In this document: piece after piece, positions 1-9,005 of the stretch
How the letters are laid out: each line of letters starts with the position of its first letter
Position numbering within the stretch: position 1 is the first letter of the stretch
From: an uncultured Duodenibacillus sp.
GTDB lineage: Bacteria > Pseudomonadota > Gammaproteobacteria > Burkholderiales > Burkholderiaceae_F
NCBI GenBank assembly: GCA_944390745.1
Contig: CALXQK010000001.1
Coordinates: 1-45,076 of the forward strand
DNA length: 45,076 nucleotides
Direction of reading: 5' to 3'
Notes under the pieces: generated by a model
What the model was told of the DNA's origin: nothing
The model's input: the letters and a program-made list of their open reading frames with translations, nothing else
Database searches by the model: none
Program-made: the position numbers and the translations under genes

Positions 1-22
1 GATTTCTCTTTTTTCTGAGTGA

Positions 23-1089
23 TCTGTCGCCCCGCGCGTTGAAGTGTTTCTCTCTACACGGTGCTTTTCCGTTCTAATACTTAGCTTTCTCCACGCGCGT
101 GGAGGTGTTTCCACGCTCTTCAGGGTCTTTCGAGACCTAACCCCGCTTTCTCCACGCGCGTGGAGGTGTTTCGGCACCGGATTGCTTTCTTCGGGAGACT
201 TGCAGGCTTTCTCCACGCGCGTGGAGGTGTTTCCAATGGTGTCGCTGTTCGCAGTCTTTGTGACCTGGCTTTCTCCACGCGCGTGGAGGTGTTTCCACCA
301 GCGAGGATGCCAAGGCGTTCAAGTACGCGGCTTTCTCCACGCGCGTGGAGGTGTTTCTGCAGATTTTCGACACAATCGCCGCTGCGAGGGGCTTTCTCCA
401 CGCGCGTGGAGGTGGTTACAGTGAATAGACGCACGCACACACGCGAATATCGCTTTCTCCACGCGCGTGGAGGTGTTTCCCCAGTGTCGCGATCAGTGCG
501 ATGACGCATGCGGCTTTCTCCACGCGCGTGGAGGTGTTTCTTTGATGCGTGTGCGCACTGCCCGTGAGCTGGTGCTTTCTCCACGCGCGTGGAGGTGTTT
601 CCGAGAATCTGCTTGATGGGGCTATCCGAAACGTGCTTTCTCCACGCGCGTGGAGGTGTTTCTTTCGCGGCCGTGCGGGCCGGGGTCTGGCAGAGGCTTT
701 CTCCACGCGCGTGGAGGTGTTTCTACGTGAGAATTCACTCTAGTGGGGATTTTGTGGCTTTCTCCACGCGCGTGGCGGTGTTTCCCCTTCAAAGAAGTTT
801 GAAAAAAGCTTCTATAAGCTTTCTCCACGCGCGTGGAGGTGTTTCCCGCGGTTTTGACGCCGCCCAAAAGCTTGAGAGGCTTTCTCCACGCGCGTGGAGG
901 TGTTTCTTCGACTCCGGCCCGCTTCACTTCGCAGATGAGGCTTTCTCCACGCGCGTGGAGGTGTTTCCGCAGGCCTCAATGCCCTCTACGCCGATTTCTG
1001 GCTTTCTCCACGCGCGTGGAGGTGTTTCGGTATCGCCGGGCAGGACCTCGTCGACAAAGAAGCTTTCTCCACGCGCGTGGAGGTGTTTG
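23..1089 (+). CRISPR. CRISPR array, type I-E-like, 17 intact repeats plus one decayed repeat
   Basis: Repeats of 28 bp start at 84, 145, 206, 268, 330, 391, 452, 513, 574, 635, 696, 757, 818, 879, 940, 1001 and 1062. Each has a perfect 16-bp palindrome CTCCACGCGCGTGGAG, preceded by GCTTT and followed by GTGTTTC. Spacers are 33 bp, two of them 34, and I see no duplicates among them. A decayed repeat at 23-50 matches at 22 of 28 positions and keeps the 61-bp spacing. Variants: 391-418 has two changes near its 3' end, 757-784 has one, and the last repeat ends in G instead of C. Repeat length, palindrome and 7-8 nt 3' handle match type I-E arrays transcribed along the plus strand. No cas genes are visible, so the array may continue, or its cas locus lie, to the left of the window. 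Confidence 0.96.
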
Positions 1090-1155
1090 CATTTTCCGAA
1101 TCTTTATGTAAAATACGCCGTCTCGCAAATGCAGAAACGCTTTCAGCAAGACCCC

Positions 1156-1183
1156 TTGCGGAACTGCAAATTTTCTGTAGAAT
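1156..1183 (+). promoter_or_regulatory. sigma70-type promoter of tRNA-Asp
   Basis: TTGCGG at 1156-1161 and TAGAAT at 1178-1183 are separated by 16 bp, and the tRNA begins about 40 bp downstream. Both hexamers are close to consensus, and no other promoter-like pair lies between the CRISPR array and the tRNA. Confidence 0.6.
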
Positions 1184-1224
1184 GCGGGCTTCAGACGAAA
1201 GAAACCGTTTGGTTTTGAGTCAAC

Positions 1225-1301
1225 GGAGTGGTAGTTCAGTTGGTTAGAATATCGGCCTGTCACGTCGAGGGTCGCGGGTTCGAGTCCCGTCCACTCCGCC
1301 A
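1225..1301 (+). tRNA. tRNA-Asp (anticodon GTC)
   Basis: A 77-nt cloverleaf with a seven-base-pair acceptor stem GGAGTGG (1225-1231) with CCACTCC (1291-1297), discriminator G and encoded CCA (1299-1301). The T loop reads TTCGAGT between GCGGG and CCCGT. The anticodon loop carries GTC at 1259-1261, which reads aspartate codons GAC/GAT. A promoter lies just upstream and an intrinsic terminator just downstream, so it appears to be a single-gene transcript. It sits about 135 bp beyond the CRISPR array. Confidence 0.97.
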
Positions 1302-1308
1302 AGTACAA

Positions 1309-1345
1309 CCCCTTGCAGAGAAATCTTTGCAAGGGGTTTCCTTTT
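1309..1345 (+). terminator. intrinsic terminator after tRNA-Asp
   Basis: CCCCTTGCA (1309-1317) pairs with TGCAAGGGG (1328-1336), a 9-bp stem followed by a T-rich tract (1337-1345). It begins eight bases after the tRNA 3' end. Confidence 0.85.
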
Positions 1346-1354
1346 TGCACTCGA

Positions 1355-1939
1355 CTAGAGATTGTCGTACCCGGGGACGTCGACCACCTGGCCGATGCCG
1401 TAGAAGTGGCCGCCGGCCACATAGTGCAGGGTGCTCATCGACTTGTCAGCGCTCTCAAACTTCCAGTGACGGCCGTCGAAGATGCGCGGATCGGCCCATG
1501 CGGCGAGCGCTTCGCCGATAAAGAGGTCGTAGGCCTTGGCAATGTGCTCCTCGGGCAGCGTCTTGAAGATGCAGTAGCACGCGCAGCCTTCCACGAAGGG
1601 GATGTCGTAGCCCGGCATCTTGAAGAATTTCGCGCCGCTCTTTTGCAGCTTGTCGTCGACGTCATTGCGGCTCACAGATCCCAGATAGAGAACTTCCTTG
1701 ACGATCGACATCATGGGAAGGGCAAGCGCGAACATGCCGCTTTTTTCAATGAGCGGGCGCGTGTAGTGCGTCGAGTCGACGCAGGCCGTGACCCGCGCCG
1801 GCTCGATGTTGAGCGGGCACACCCAGGTCGCGGGCATGACGTCCTCCTCACCATTGAAGGCCGCCGACACGAGAGCCGTGCCGCCGACGTTGAAGAGGCG
1901 ATAGATGTTCTGAAGTTCAACAGGAATGAGTTCAGGCAT
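1355..1939 (-). CDS. flavin reductase-like domain protein (flavoredoxin type)
   Basis: A 194-residue protein whose whole length resembles the flavin-reductase-like, FMN-binding split-barrel family (flavoredoxin and related NAD(P)H:flavin oxidoreductases). Visible family features are the MPATWVCP strand around residues 35-42 and the GSVSRNDVDDK segment around residues 87-97. The start at 1939 is chosen because AAGGAG lies six bases upstream; the frame is open further upstream but without a ribosome-binding site. The substrate cannot be told from sequence: members bind FMN and pass electrons to partner enzymes or reduce flavins. It lies 60 bp downstream of a TetR-family regulator on the same strand, so it is probably co-transcribed with that regulator and controlled by it. 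Confidence 0.85.
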   Translation of the reverse strand: MPELIPVELQNIYRLFNVGGTALVSAAFNGEEDVMPATWVCPLNIEPARVTACVDSTHYTRPLIEKSGMFALALPMMSIVKEVLYLGSVSRNDVDDKLQKSGAKFFKMPGYDIPFVEGCACYCIFKTLPEEHIAKAYDLFIGEALAAWADPRIFDGRHWKFESADKSMSTLHYVAGGHFYGIGQVVDVPGYDNL

Positions 1940-1999
1940 TTCAAACTCCTTGAAGATGTGACGCATCCCGTCCGTTTGAAAGGACGCGTCGAAAAACAA

Positions 2000-2656
2000 T
2001 CAACCGGATTGAGCGCCGGCAGCAGACAGGCCGGCAAAAAGATTCACGATGGGGGAGGCGGCCTTTCGAAGCGCTTCAAGCGAGAGGCCGTCCCGGGCTT
2101 GAATCGACATGCCCTCCAGGAAGATGTTGAGCGCATCGGCAAGAGCCTCAACGTCGGCATCCCCGGAAAGCTCCCCCTCAAGCTGCGCGCGCTCAAGGCG
2201 GCGCTTGAAGTAGTTGCGCGTCTCAAGCCGAAGGTTTTTCAGAACCGAAACGACCTCGGTCTCCCGCGGCCCGACGTTGACGGCGGCGAGCACCACCATG
2301 CAGCCGTTGGGCGTCTCGGGGTTGAGCAGTACGCCCGCGGCCTGGTCAAAAAACGCTGCAATCGACTGCGCAAGCGGCTTGTCCGAGCCCTCCATTTCCT
2401 TCAGAAGACCCGTCCAGTAGGCAGCCTCGTAGTGTCTGACGGCCTCAAGGAAAAGCTCTGCCTTGCTGCCGAAGGCGGCGTAAAAGCTCGGAGGCGCGAT
2501 GCCGATGGCCTTGCAGATGGTCGACACTGAGGCGGGCTCGTAGCCGAGCTCCCAGAAGATTCGAAGGGCCGTCTCCAGGGCCTCGGTTCTGTCAAAGGTG
2601 CGCGGGCGGCCCGGCGAGCGGGGCCGGGCGGGTCGTGAGGGGAAACTCTCTTGCAT
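2000..2656 (-). CDS. TetR/AcrR family transcriptional regulator
   Basis: A 218-residue one-component repressor. After a basic, Pro/Arg-rich N-terminus of about 20 residues comes a TetR-type helix-turn-helix at roughly residues 24-70, recognised by ALRIFWELGYEPASVSTI and the following IAPPSFYAAFGSKAELF. The C-terminal half is the variable, helical ligand-binding and dimerisation region. It starts at ATG 2656 with a weak GGAA upstream. The gene precedes the flavin-reductase-like gene in the same direction and is divergent from ppiD. An 18-bp palindrome at 2703-2720 lies over the probable -35 region of its own promoter, which suggests autoregulation. The ligand is unknown. Confidence 0.9.
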   Translation of the reverse strand: MQESFPSRPARPRSPGRPRTFDRTEALETALRIFWELGYEPASVSTICKAIGIAPPSFYAAFGSKAELFLEAVRHYEAAYWTGLLKEMEGSDKPLAQSIAAFFDQAAGVLLNPETPNGCMVVLAAVNVGPRETEVVSVLKNLRLETRNYFKRRLERAQLEGELSGDADVEALADALNIFLEGMSIQARDGLSLEALRKAASPIVNLFAGLSAAGAQSG

Positions 2657-2702
2657 TTGCTTATTCCATGATCGGCGTCGACGCGGCCGATTTTATCACT
2701 GA

Positions 2703-2720
2703 CTGTAGTGACCGCTACAG
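2703..2720. promoter_or_regulatory. palindromic operator candidate for the TetR regulator
   Basis: CTGTAG and CTACAG are perfect 6-bp arms around a 6-bp centre (TGACCG). On the minus strand the palindrome overlaps the position expected for the -35 element of the -10-like TAAAAT (2690-2695). This placement suits a self-repressing TetR regulator. Binding is inferred, not shown. Confidence 0.45.
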
Positions 2721-2789
2721 ATCTTGCGGCCGGCCGGGAAACTCCCTTTTGGACAGGCCTTGAGGCCGCATCGGAACCCGGGGCGAGCG

Positions 2790-2819
2790 TTGAGAGCGAA
2801 GGACGCGATGGGCTAAAAT
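2790..2819 (+). promoter_or_regulatory. candidate sigma70 promoter of ppiD
   Basis: TTGAGA (2790-2795) and TAAAAT (2814-2819) are spaced by 18 bp, about 80 bp before the ppiD start codon. Confidence 0.5.
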
Positions 2820-2897
2820 GCATCGTTTGCTCCGGCCGCAGTAACAGGCGCATGCCTGCCCGACAGCCCGGCTCGTTTCAAATGCAAAGGAATCCAC

Positions 2898-4832
2898 ATG
2901 CTTCTTGAGCTTTTCCGTAATCACAAGCGCTGGCTGATGTTCATCGCCATGATTCTTGTGATTCCCAGCTTTGTCGTCACCGGCATCTACTCGTACAACC
3001 GCATGATCAGCGACGACGGAGCCATTGCCAAGGTTGACGACGTTTCGATCCTGCCGCAGCAGTTTGACGAGGCCAAGCGCCAGCAGCTTGAAATTCTGCG
3101 CGAGCGTCTCGGCGACGCCTTCCGCAGCAACATGCTTGAGTCGCGCGAGGCGCGCGTCGCGCTGCTCGAGCGCATGATGAACGACCGTGCGGTGGCCGGC
3201 GAAACCTCCCTTGAAAGCGTCGAGGTGAGCGAGGAGACCGCCATCGAGCTCATCAAGACGATGCCCGCCTTCCAGCAGGACGGCAAGTTCAATCCGCAGG
3301 CCTATCAGAACTTCCTGACGAGCCGCGGCTACAGCGACGAGTACTTTGTGTCGATCATGCGCGGCGACATTGCCCGCGAGCTTCTCATCTCCGGGCTCAC
3401 CCGCTCGGTCATCGTGCCCAAGACCGCCTCGCGCAACCTCTACAACCTTCTCAATGAAAAGCGCGAGATCGCCGTGCACACGGTTCCGAGCGCGGACTTT
3501 GTGAAGTCGATTCAGATTTCCGACGAGGACGCCCGCAAGTTCTGGACCGACAACCAGAAGCTCTTTGAGCGGCCCGACGAGATCGACGTCGAGTACGTGG
3601 TGCTCACGCCCGCGCTCTTTGCCAACGTGCAGCCCACCGAGGAGGATGTCAAGAGCTTCTACGAACAGAACCCCAACCGCTTCCGCGCGCCCGAGGAGCG
3701 CCGCGCCAGCCACATCCTCATCGACCTCTCCGAGGGTGAGGACAAGGCCCGCGCCAAGGCCGAGGAGCTCTTCAAGACGCTCCAGGCCAAGCCTGAGGAG
3801 TTTGAAAAGCTCGCCCGCGAGAACTCCGCGGATCCCGCAAGCGCCAAGGATGGCGGCGATCTGGGTTTCTTCGGCCGCGGCATGATGGTGCCCGCCTTTG
3901 AGGATGCGGTGTTCAAGGCCCAGAAGGGGGCGATCGTCGGACCGGTTCAGACCGAGTTCGGCTTTCACATCATCAAGGTCACCGACATCAAGCCCGAGGC
4001 CGTGCGCCCGCTCGAGGAGGTTCGCGATGAGATCGTTCGCCTCTACCAGGAGCAGGAAAGCCAGAAGCGCTTTGCAGAGGAGGCCGAGAACTTCAGCAAC
4101 ATGGTCTACGAGCAGAGCGACTCGCTCAATCCCGTCGTCGAGAAGTACGGCATCAAGGCCCAGAGCTTCAAGGGACTCACGGCCGAGGGACCCGCGGATC
4201 CGGCCTTGAAGAAGATCCTCAACCAGCACGTGGTTGAAAGCCTCTTTGCCGATGAGTGCCTGCGCGAGAAGCGCAACACCCAGGCCATTGAGGTCTCTGC
4301 CAACACCCTCGTGGCGGCCCGCGTGACGGCCTTCCGTCCGACGCACATCATGAGCTTTGAGGAGGCAAGGACCGACATCCTTGCGCGCCTGACGCGCGAG
4401 CGCTCGCTTGACGCGGCCTCCGACAAGGGCTTTGAGCTTCTGAAGGCCCTGCGCTCGGGAAAGGCCGATGCCGCCAAGTTCGGCGACGCCGTGAGCGTCT
4501 CCCGCGCCAACCCCCAGGGACAGAGCTTTGAGCTCATCAACGCCGTGATGCGCGTGCCCGCCAAGGAGCTTCCCGCCTACGTCGGCGTGCGAGTCTCCGA
4601 CGGCTACCAGATCGCCCATGTCACGAAGTCCGAGCTCTCCGAGCCCTCCGAGACCGATCTCATCATGGGGGCGGGCGAGCTGCGCCAGATGTACGCACCG
4701 GCCGACATGTCGATCTACTACGCGGCGCTGCGCGCCAAGCACGAGGCCGTCGTGCTCAACGACGAGTACAAGCCCGAGGCTGAGACAACCCCCGCTGCCG
4801 AAGGCAAGGACCGGAAGACTCCTGCAAAGTAG
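2898..4832 (+). CDS. ppiD: PpiD-like periplasmic folding factor (SurA N-domain and parvulin domain)
   Basis: A 644-residue inner-membrane-anchored periplasmic chaperone. The N-terminus has a short cytoplasmic segment and one membrane helix (about residues 13-32). A SurA-N-like helical region follows (about 35-260). A parvulin peptidyl-prolyl isomerase domain spans about residues 268-362, bounded by RRASHIL and FGFHIIKVTDI and containing DLGFFGRGMM. A long C-terminal region completes the family layout. The length is close to the usual 620-650 residues. AAAGGA lies just before the ATG. In the family the protein sits at the SecYEG exit and helps newly translocated outer-membrane and periplasmic proteins fold; the parvulin domain of some members is inactive. 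It is monocistronic here, closed by a strong terminator. Confidence 0.93.
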   Translation: MLLELFRNHKRWLMFIAMILVIPSFVVTGIYSYNRMISDDGAIAKVDDVSILPQQFDEAKRQQLEILRERLGDAFRSNMLESREARVALLERMMNDRAVAGETSLESVEVSEETAIELIKTMPAFQQDGKFNPQAYQNFLTSRGYSDEYFVSIMRGDIARELLISGLTRSVIVPKTASRNLYNLLNEKREIAVHTVPSADFVKSIQISDEDARKFWTDNQKLFERPDEIDVEYVVLTPALFANVQPTEEDVKSFYEQNPNRFRAPEERRASHILIDLSEGEDKARAKAEELFKTLQAKPEEFEKLARENSADPASAKDGGDLGFFGRGMMVPAFEDAVFKAQKGAIVGPVQTEFGFHIIKVTDIKPEAVRPLEEVRDEIVRLYQEQESQKRFAEEAENFSNMVYEQSDSLNPVVEKYGIKAQSFKGLTAEGPADPALKKILNQHVVESLFADECLREKRNTQAIEVSANTLVAARVTAFRPTHIMSFEEARTDILARLTRERSLDAASDKGFELLKALRSGKADAAKFGDAVSVSRANPQGQSFELINAVMRVPAKELPAYVGVRVSDGYQIAHVTKSELSEPSETDLIMGAGELRQMYAPADMSIYYAALRAKHEAVVLNDEYKPEAETTPAAEGKDRKTPAK

Positions 4833-4886
4833 CGCGAACTTCTCCCCGGGCCGCCGCGACATCCGGCGGCCGGGGACTGGATCAAG

Positions 4887-4923
4887 GCGCCGCCTGAGAC
4901 GACATGCTCCGGCGGCGCTTTTT
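4887..4923 (+). terminator. intrinsic terminator after ppiD
   Basis: GCGCCGCC (4887-4894) pairs with GGCGGCGC (4911-4918), followed directly by five T (4919-4923). Confidence 0.85.
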
Positions 4924-5084
4924 CATGCCTGCGTGCGCTGAAGGCGCAGGGCGGCTCCGCGGGACCGAAATTGCCGCAGGGCGCCCCCTCGGGGCGGCCT
5001 GAAGGCCGCGAAAGGGCAGGTGAGGGCGCAGTGAAGCGGCCGCGGGAGGTTTGAGCGCCTGCAGCCCAGCCCGCAGCGCAATGC

Positions 5085-5112
5085 AAAACGCCCGCGGCAG
5101 GCGGGCGTTTGG
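5085..5112 (-). terminator. intrinsic terminator of the DMT transporter gene
   Basis: AACGCCCGC (5087-5095) and GCGGGCGTT (5101-5109) form a 9-bp stem with a 5-nt loop. On the minus strand it is followed by a T run (the A run at 5085-5088). Confidence 0.75.
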
Positions 5113-5159
5113 GCTGGTGCAGGCCAGGGCGTGCCTTTTTAGGCGCGGGCAGACGCTTC

Positions 5160-6098
5160 TCAGGGCGCAGCCTTCCTGCGGCGCTCAAAGACCGAGACCG
5201 GAAGCTGGGCCACGACGATCGCCGCGAGCATGAAGGCGCAGCCGCCGAGCTCTCGCAGCGTCATCGTCTGGTTCATGATGAGCCATCCGAGGAGCACGCT
5301 CACCATGCTCTCCGAACTCAGAATGATCGAGGCGATGGTGGGATGCACGCCGTTTTGCGCGACCACCTGCAGCGTGTAGGCGATGCCGTTGCTCATGATG
5401 CCCGCGTAGGCGATGGCCGGCAGCGCCGCCAGAAGGCTTTCCAGCGTCGGGGGCTCGAAGATGAACATGAAGACAAAGCCCCACAGGCCTCCGACGAAAA
5501 ACTGCAGGCAGCTCATGCGCACGCAGTCCACAAGCGGCGCAAACCGGTCGATCACGAGAATGTGAATCGAAAAGGCCAGCGCGCAGGCAAGAACAAGCGT
5601 GTCGCCGATGCCCAGGGACATTTCACCGGCCTTCATGCACATGAAGTAGAGTCCGGCGATGGCCAGAAGCACCGCAATCCAGACGTTGAAGCGCGTGCGC
5701 CGACCGATGAAGATGCCCAGAAGCGGCACGATCACCACGTAAAGGCTCGTGAGAAATCCGGCCTTGCCCACCGCGGTGTGCAAAAGCCCGAACTGCTGCA
5801 GCGACTCGGCAATGAAAAGAACGGTTCCGCAGCAAAAGCCCCCGATCCAGAGCGTGCGGCTGCGCCAGGGGCTCCCCGCGGCGCGGGACTTCTCGGTTTT
5901 TTCGCCGCTTGATTTTCTCGTCCAGACGCCGAGCACGGGAATGACGGCAAGCAGGAAGAGGCCGCCGATCATCGAGCGCGCCCAGGTGAAGGTAAAGGGG
6001 CTCACATGCTCCATGCCGAGCGCCTGGGCAACAAAGCCCGAGCCCCAGATGGCTGCGGTCAGGAAAAGAAGAAAGTAGTTTCGGGTTTCGCGGGACAT
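5160..6098 (-). CDS. DMT superfamily (EamA) transporter
   Basis: A 312-residue polytopic inner-membrane protein with about ten hydrophobic segments in two homologous EamA halves (about residues 5-155 and 165-300). The opening AAIWGSGFVAQALG and the second-half GGLWGFVF and SSESMVSVLLGW segments are typical of the drug/metabolite transporter superfamily. A charged loop at about residues 65-85 separates helices 2 and 3. The ATG at 6098 is preferred, with AAGGA 12 bases upstream; an in-frame TTG at 6110 would directly abut that sequence. Such proteins export small metabolites or amino acids, but the substrate cannot be assigned. It lies downstream of a response-regulator gene but is separated from it by a terminator. 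Confidence 0.88.
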   Translation of the reverse strand: MSRETRNYFLLFLTAAIWGSGFVAQALGMEHVSPFTFTWARSMIGGLFLLAVIPVLGVWTRKSSGEKTEKSRAAGSPWRSRTLWIGGFCCGTVLFIAESLQQFGLLHTAVGKAGFLTSLYVVIVPLLGIFIGRRTRFNVWIAVLLAIAGLYFMCMKAGEMSLGIGDTLVLACALAFSIHILVIDRFAPLVDCVRMSCLQFFVGGLWGFVFMFIFEPPTLESLLAALPAIAYAGIMSNGIAYTLQVVAQNGVHPTIASIILSSESMVSVLLGWLIMNQTMTLRELGGCAFMLAAIVVAQLPVSVFERRRKAAP

Positions 6099-6159
6099 GG
6101 CTGCGATCAATCCTTCGTCAGGCTGTCAGCGGCCCCGGTCGGGAGGGCAGACAAAGAAA

Positions 6160-6182
6160 CTGCCCGTCGGCGAAACGGGCAG
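6160..6182 (-). terminator. terminator of the response regulator gene
   Basis: CTGCCCGT (6160-6167) and ACGGGCAG (6175-6182) form an 8-bp stem. Read on the minus strand it is followed by TTTCTTTG. It lies 33 bp after the stop codon at 6215. Confidence 0.7.
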
Positions 6183-6214
6183 CATGGGAAAAAGGTTCGG
6201 GGAGGCGAGGCGCT

Positions 6215-6832
6215 CTAGAGCGGGTCGCCCGAGCGCAGCAGCAGGCGCGCGATTTCGGCCGCGTTGTGCAGATCCAGCTTGCGGTAGGCCGAGCCGCGGT
6301 GCACCTGCACCGTCTTCTCGCTGATGCCCAGGTTCTCGGCAACCTGCTTGTTGCTCATGCCGTGGGCCACCATGCGGATCACCTCGCGCTCGCGCTGGGT
6401 GAGCTGCTCGAGGCGGCTGCGGAAGGTCGACAGCTCCATCTCGGTGCGGCGGTGGTTGAGGTTGTTCATCACCGCGTTGCCAATGGCCGTCAGAAGCCTC
6501 TGGTCATCGACGGGCTTTTGCAGGAAGTCCACGGCGCCCTGCTTGAGGGTGTGGACGGCCATGTCGATGTCGCCGTGACCCGAAATGAAGATGATCGGCA
6601 GATCGACGTTGAGCTCGCGCATCCTGTCCTGCAGCTCCAGACCGCTCATGCGGGGCATGCGCACGTCGAGCACGAGGCATCCCGGGCGGGCGAAGTCGTT
6701 GGAGGACAGAAAGTCGATCGCGTCCGAGTAGGTGACGACATCCCAGCCTTCGCCCTCAATCAGGAAGGCCCACGAGCGGCGCATCGCATCGTCGTCGTCA
6801 ATCACGCGAACGAGGGGCTTCAACGATTCCAC
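6215..6832 (-). CDS. FixJ/NarL-type response regulator (orphan)
   Basis: A 205-residue two-component response regulator. The receiver domain covers residues 1-120: acidic pocket DDDD at 12-15, phosphoacceptor D56 in VLDVRMP, S84 in ISGH and K106 in LQKP. A LuxR-type helix-turn-helix fills about residues 138-200, with LTQREREVIRMVAHGMSNKQ and the recognition region GISEKTVQVHR. The layout matches FixJ/TodT-class regulators. The start is GTG at 6832, chosen because AGGAG lies seven bases upstream. No sensor kinase gene is beside it: neighbours are proS upstream and a DMT transporter downstream. Its stimulus and targets are therefore unknown from this window. Confidence 0.92.
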   Translation of the reverse strand: MESLKPLVRVIDDDDAMRRSWAFLIEGEGWDVVTYSDAIDFLSSNDFARPGCLVLDVRMPRMSGLELQDRMRELNVDLPIIFISGHGDIDMAVHTLKQGAVDFLQKPVDDQRLLTAIGNAVMNNLNHRRTEMELSTFRSRLEQLTQREREVIRMVAHGMSNKQVAENLGISEKTVQVHRGSAYRKLDLHNAAEIARLLLRSGDPL

Positions 6833-6920
6833 GGCAGTCTCCTATGTTGTGGCACTCGGGTTCGTGGCCGAAGGGTGCTTCGGCCGATGCTTCTTGAAGT
6901 TTAGCGGCAAAGGGGGCGAT

Positions 6921-6946
6921 GTGCGGGATGCCGCCCGATCCCGCAC
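6921..6946 (-). terminator. hairpin after proS, probable terminator
   Basis: GTGCGGGAT (6921-6929) pairs with ATCCCGCAC (6938-6946), a 9-bp stem with an 8-nt loop, just beyond the proS stop codon. The T tract on the minus strand is weak, so termination may be partial. Confidence 0.5.
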
Positions 6947-6956
6947 GTCGATTGCG

Positions 6957-8714
<1,758 letters not shown>

Positions 8715-9005
8715 GAGGGCACCTGTGAATGCGCCGGCTCCGGCTTGAAAGCGGCCCCGGCGCAGGAGAAAGCTTCTCGTGTCTTGTAGCTGGCGGGCAA
8801 GGTCTGAACCGGGCTGGAGCGCCTGCAGCCTGCGCCGCAGGGAAGTCAGTCCGCCGACTTGTCCATTGAAAAACGCAACATTTTACAATGACCTGTTGGA
8901 GACGGAAAAATTGACTGCGCCGCCGTTTAGACAGGCGCTCCTGCAGCAGGGCGCCCCGTCCGGGACGCCTCATGATCCGGGCTTTCCCCACCTTCTGCGC
9001 CATCG
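8715..9005. other. divergent promoter region between proS and yihY
   Basis: This 291-bp gap carries start signals for genes on both strands. The only AT-rich patch is 8865-8890. On the minus strand it contains a -10-like TAAAAT for proS; on the plus strand it contains TACAAT. A good -35 is not obvious for either. A GC-rich imperfect inverted repeat lies near 8933-8955. No ORF with a ribosome-binding site is seen. Confidence 0.4.

Larger units (their letters stand above)
4833..5159. other. intergenic region between ppiD and the DMT transporter
   Basis: This 327-bp stretch holds the ppiD terminator (4887-4923) and the minus-strand terminator of the DMT transporter (5085-5112). Between them is GC-rich sequence with short self-complementary blocks, for example around 4979-5005. 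I see no start codon with a ribosome-binding site and no coding ORF of convincing composition. Confidence 0.6.

Noticed and set aside
44-1218. Several ORFs across the CRISPR array with repeated peptides
   Set aside because: They only translate the repeats; the 61-bp period and palindromic repeats show an array, not a repeat protein.
2715-4862. 715-residue minus-strand ORF over ppiD
   Set aside because: It is the exact antisense of a gene with clear domains and ribosome-binding site. Its composition (Leu, Gly, His, Val-rich) is that of a high-GC shadow frame.
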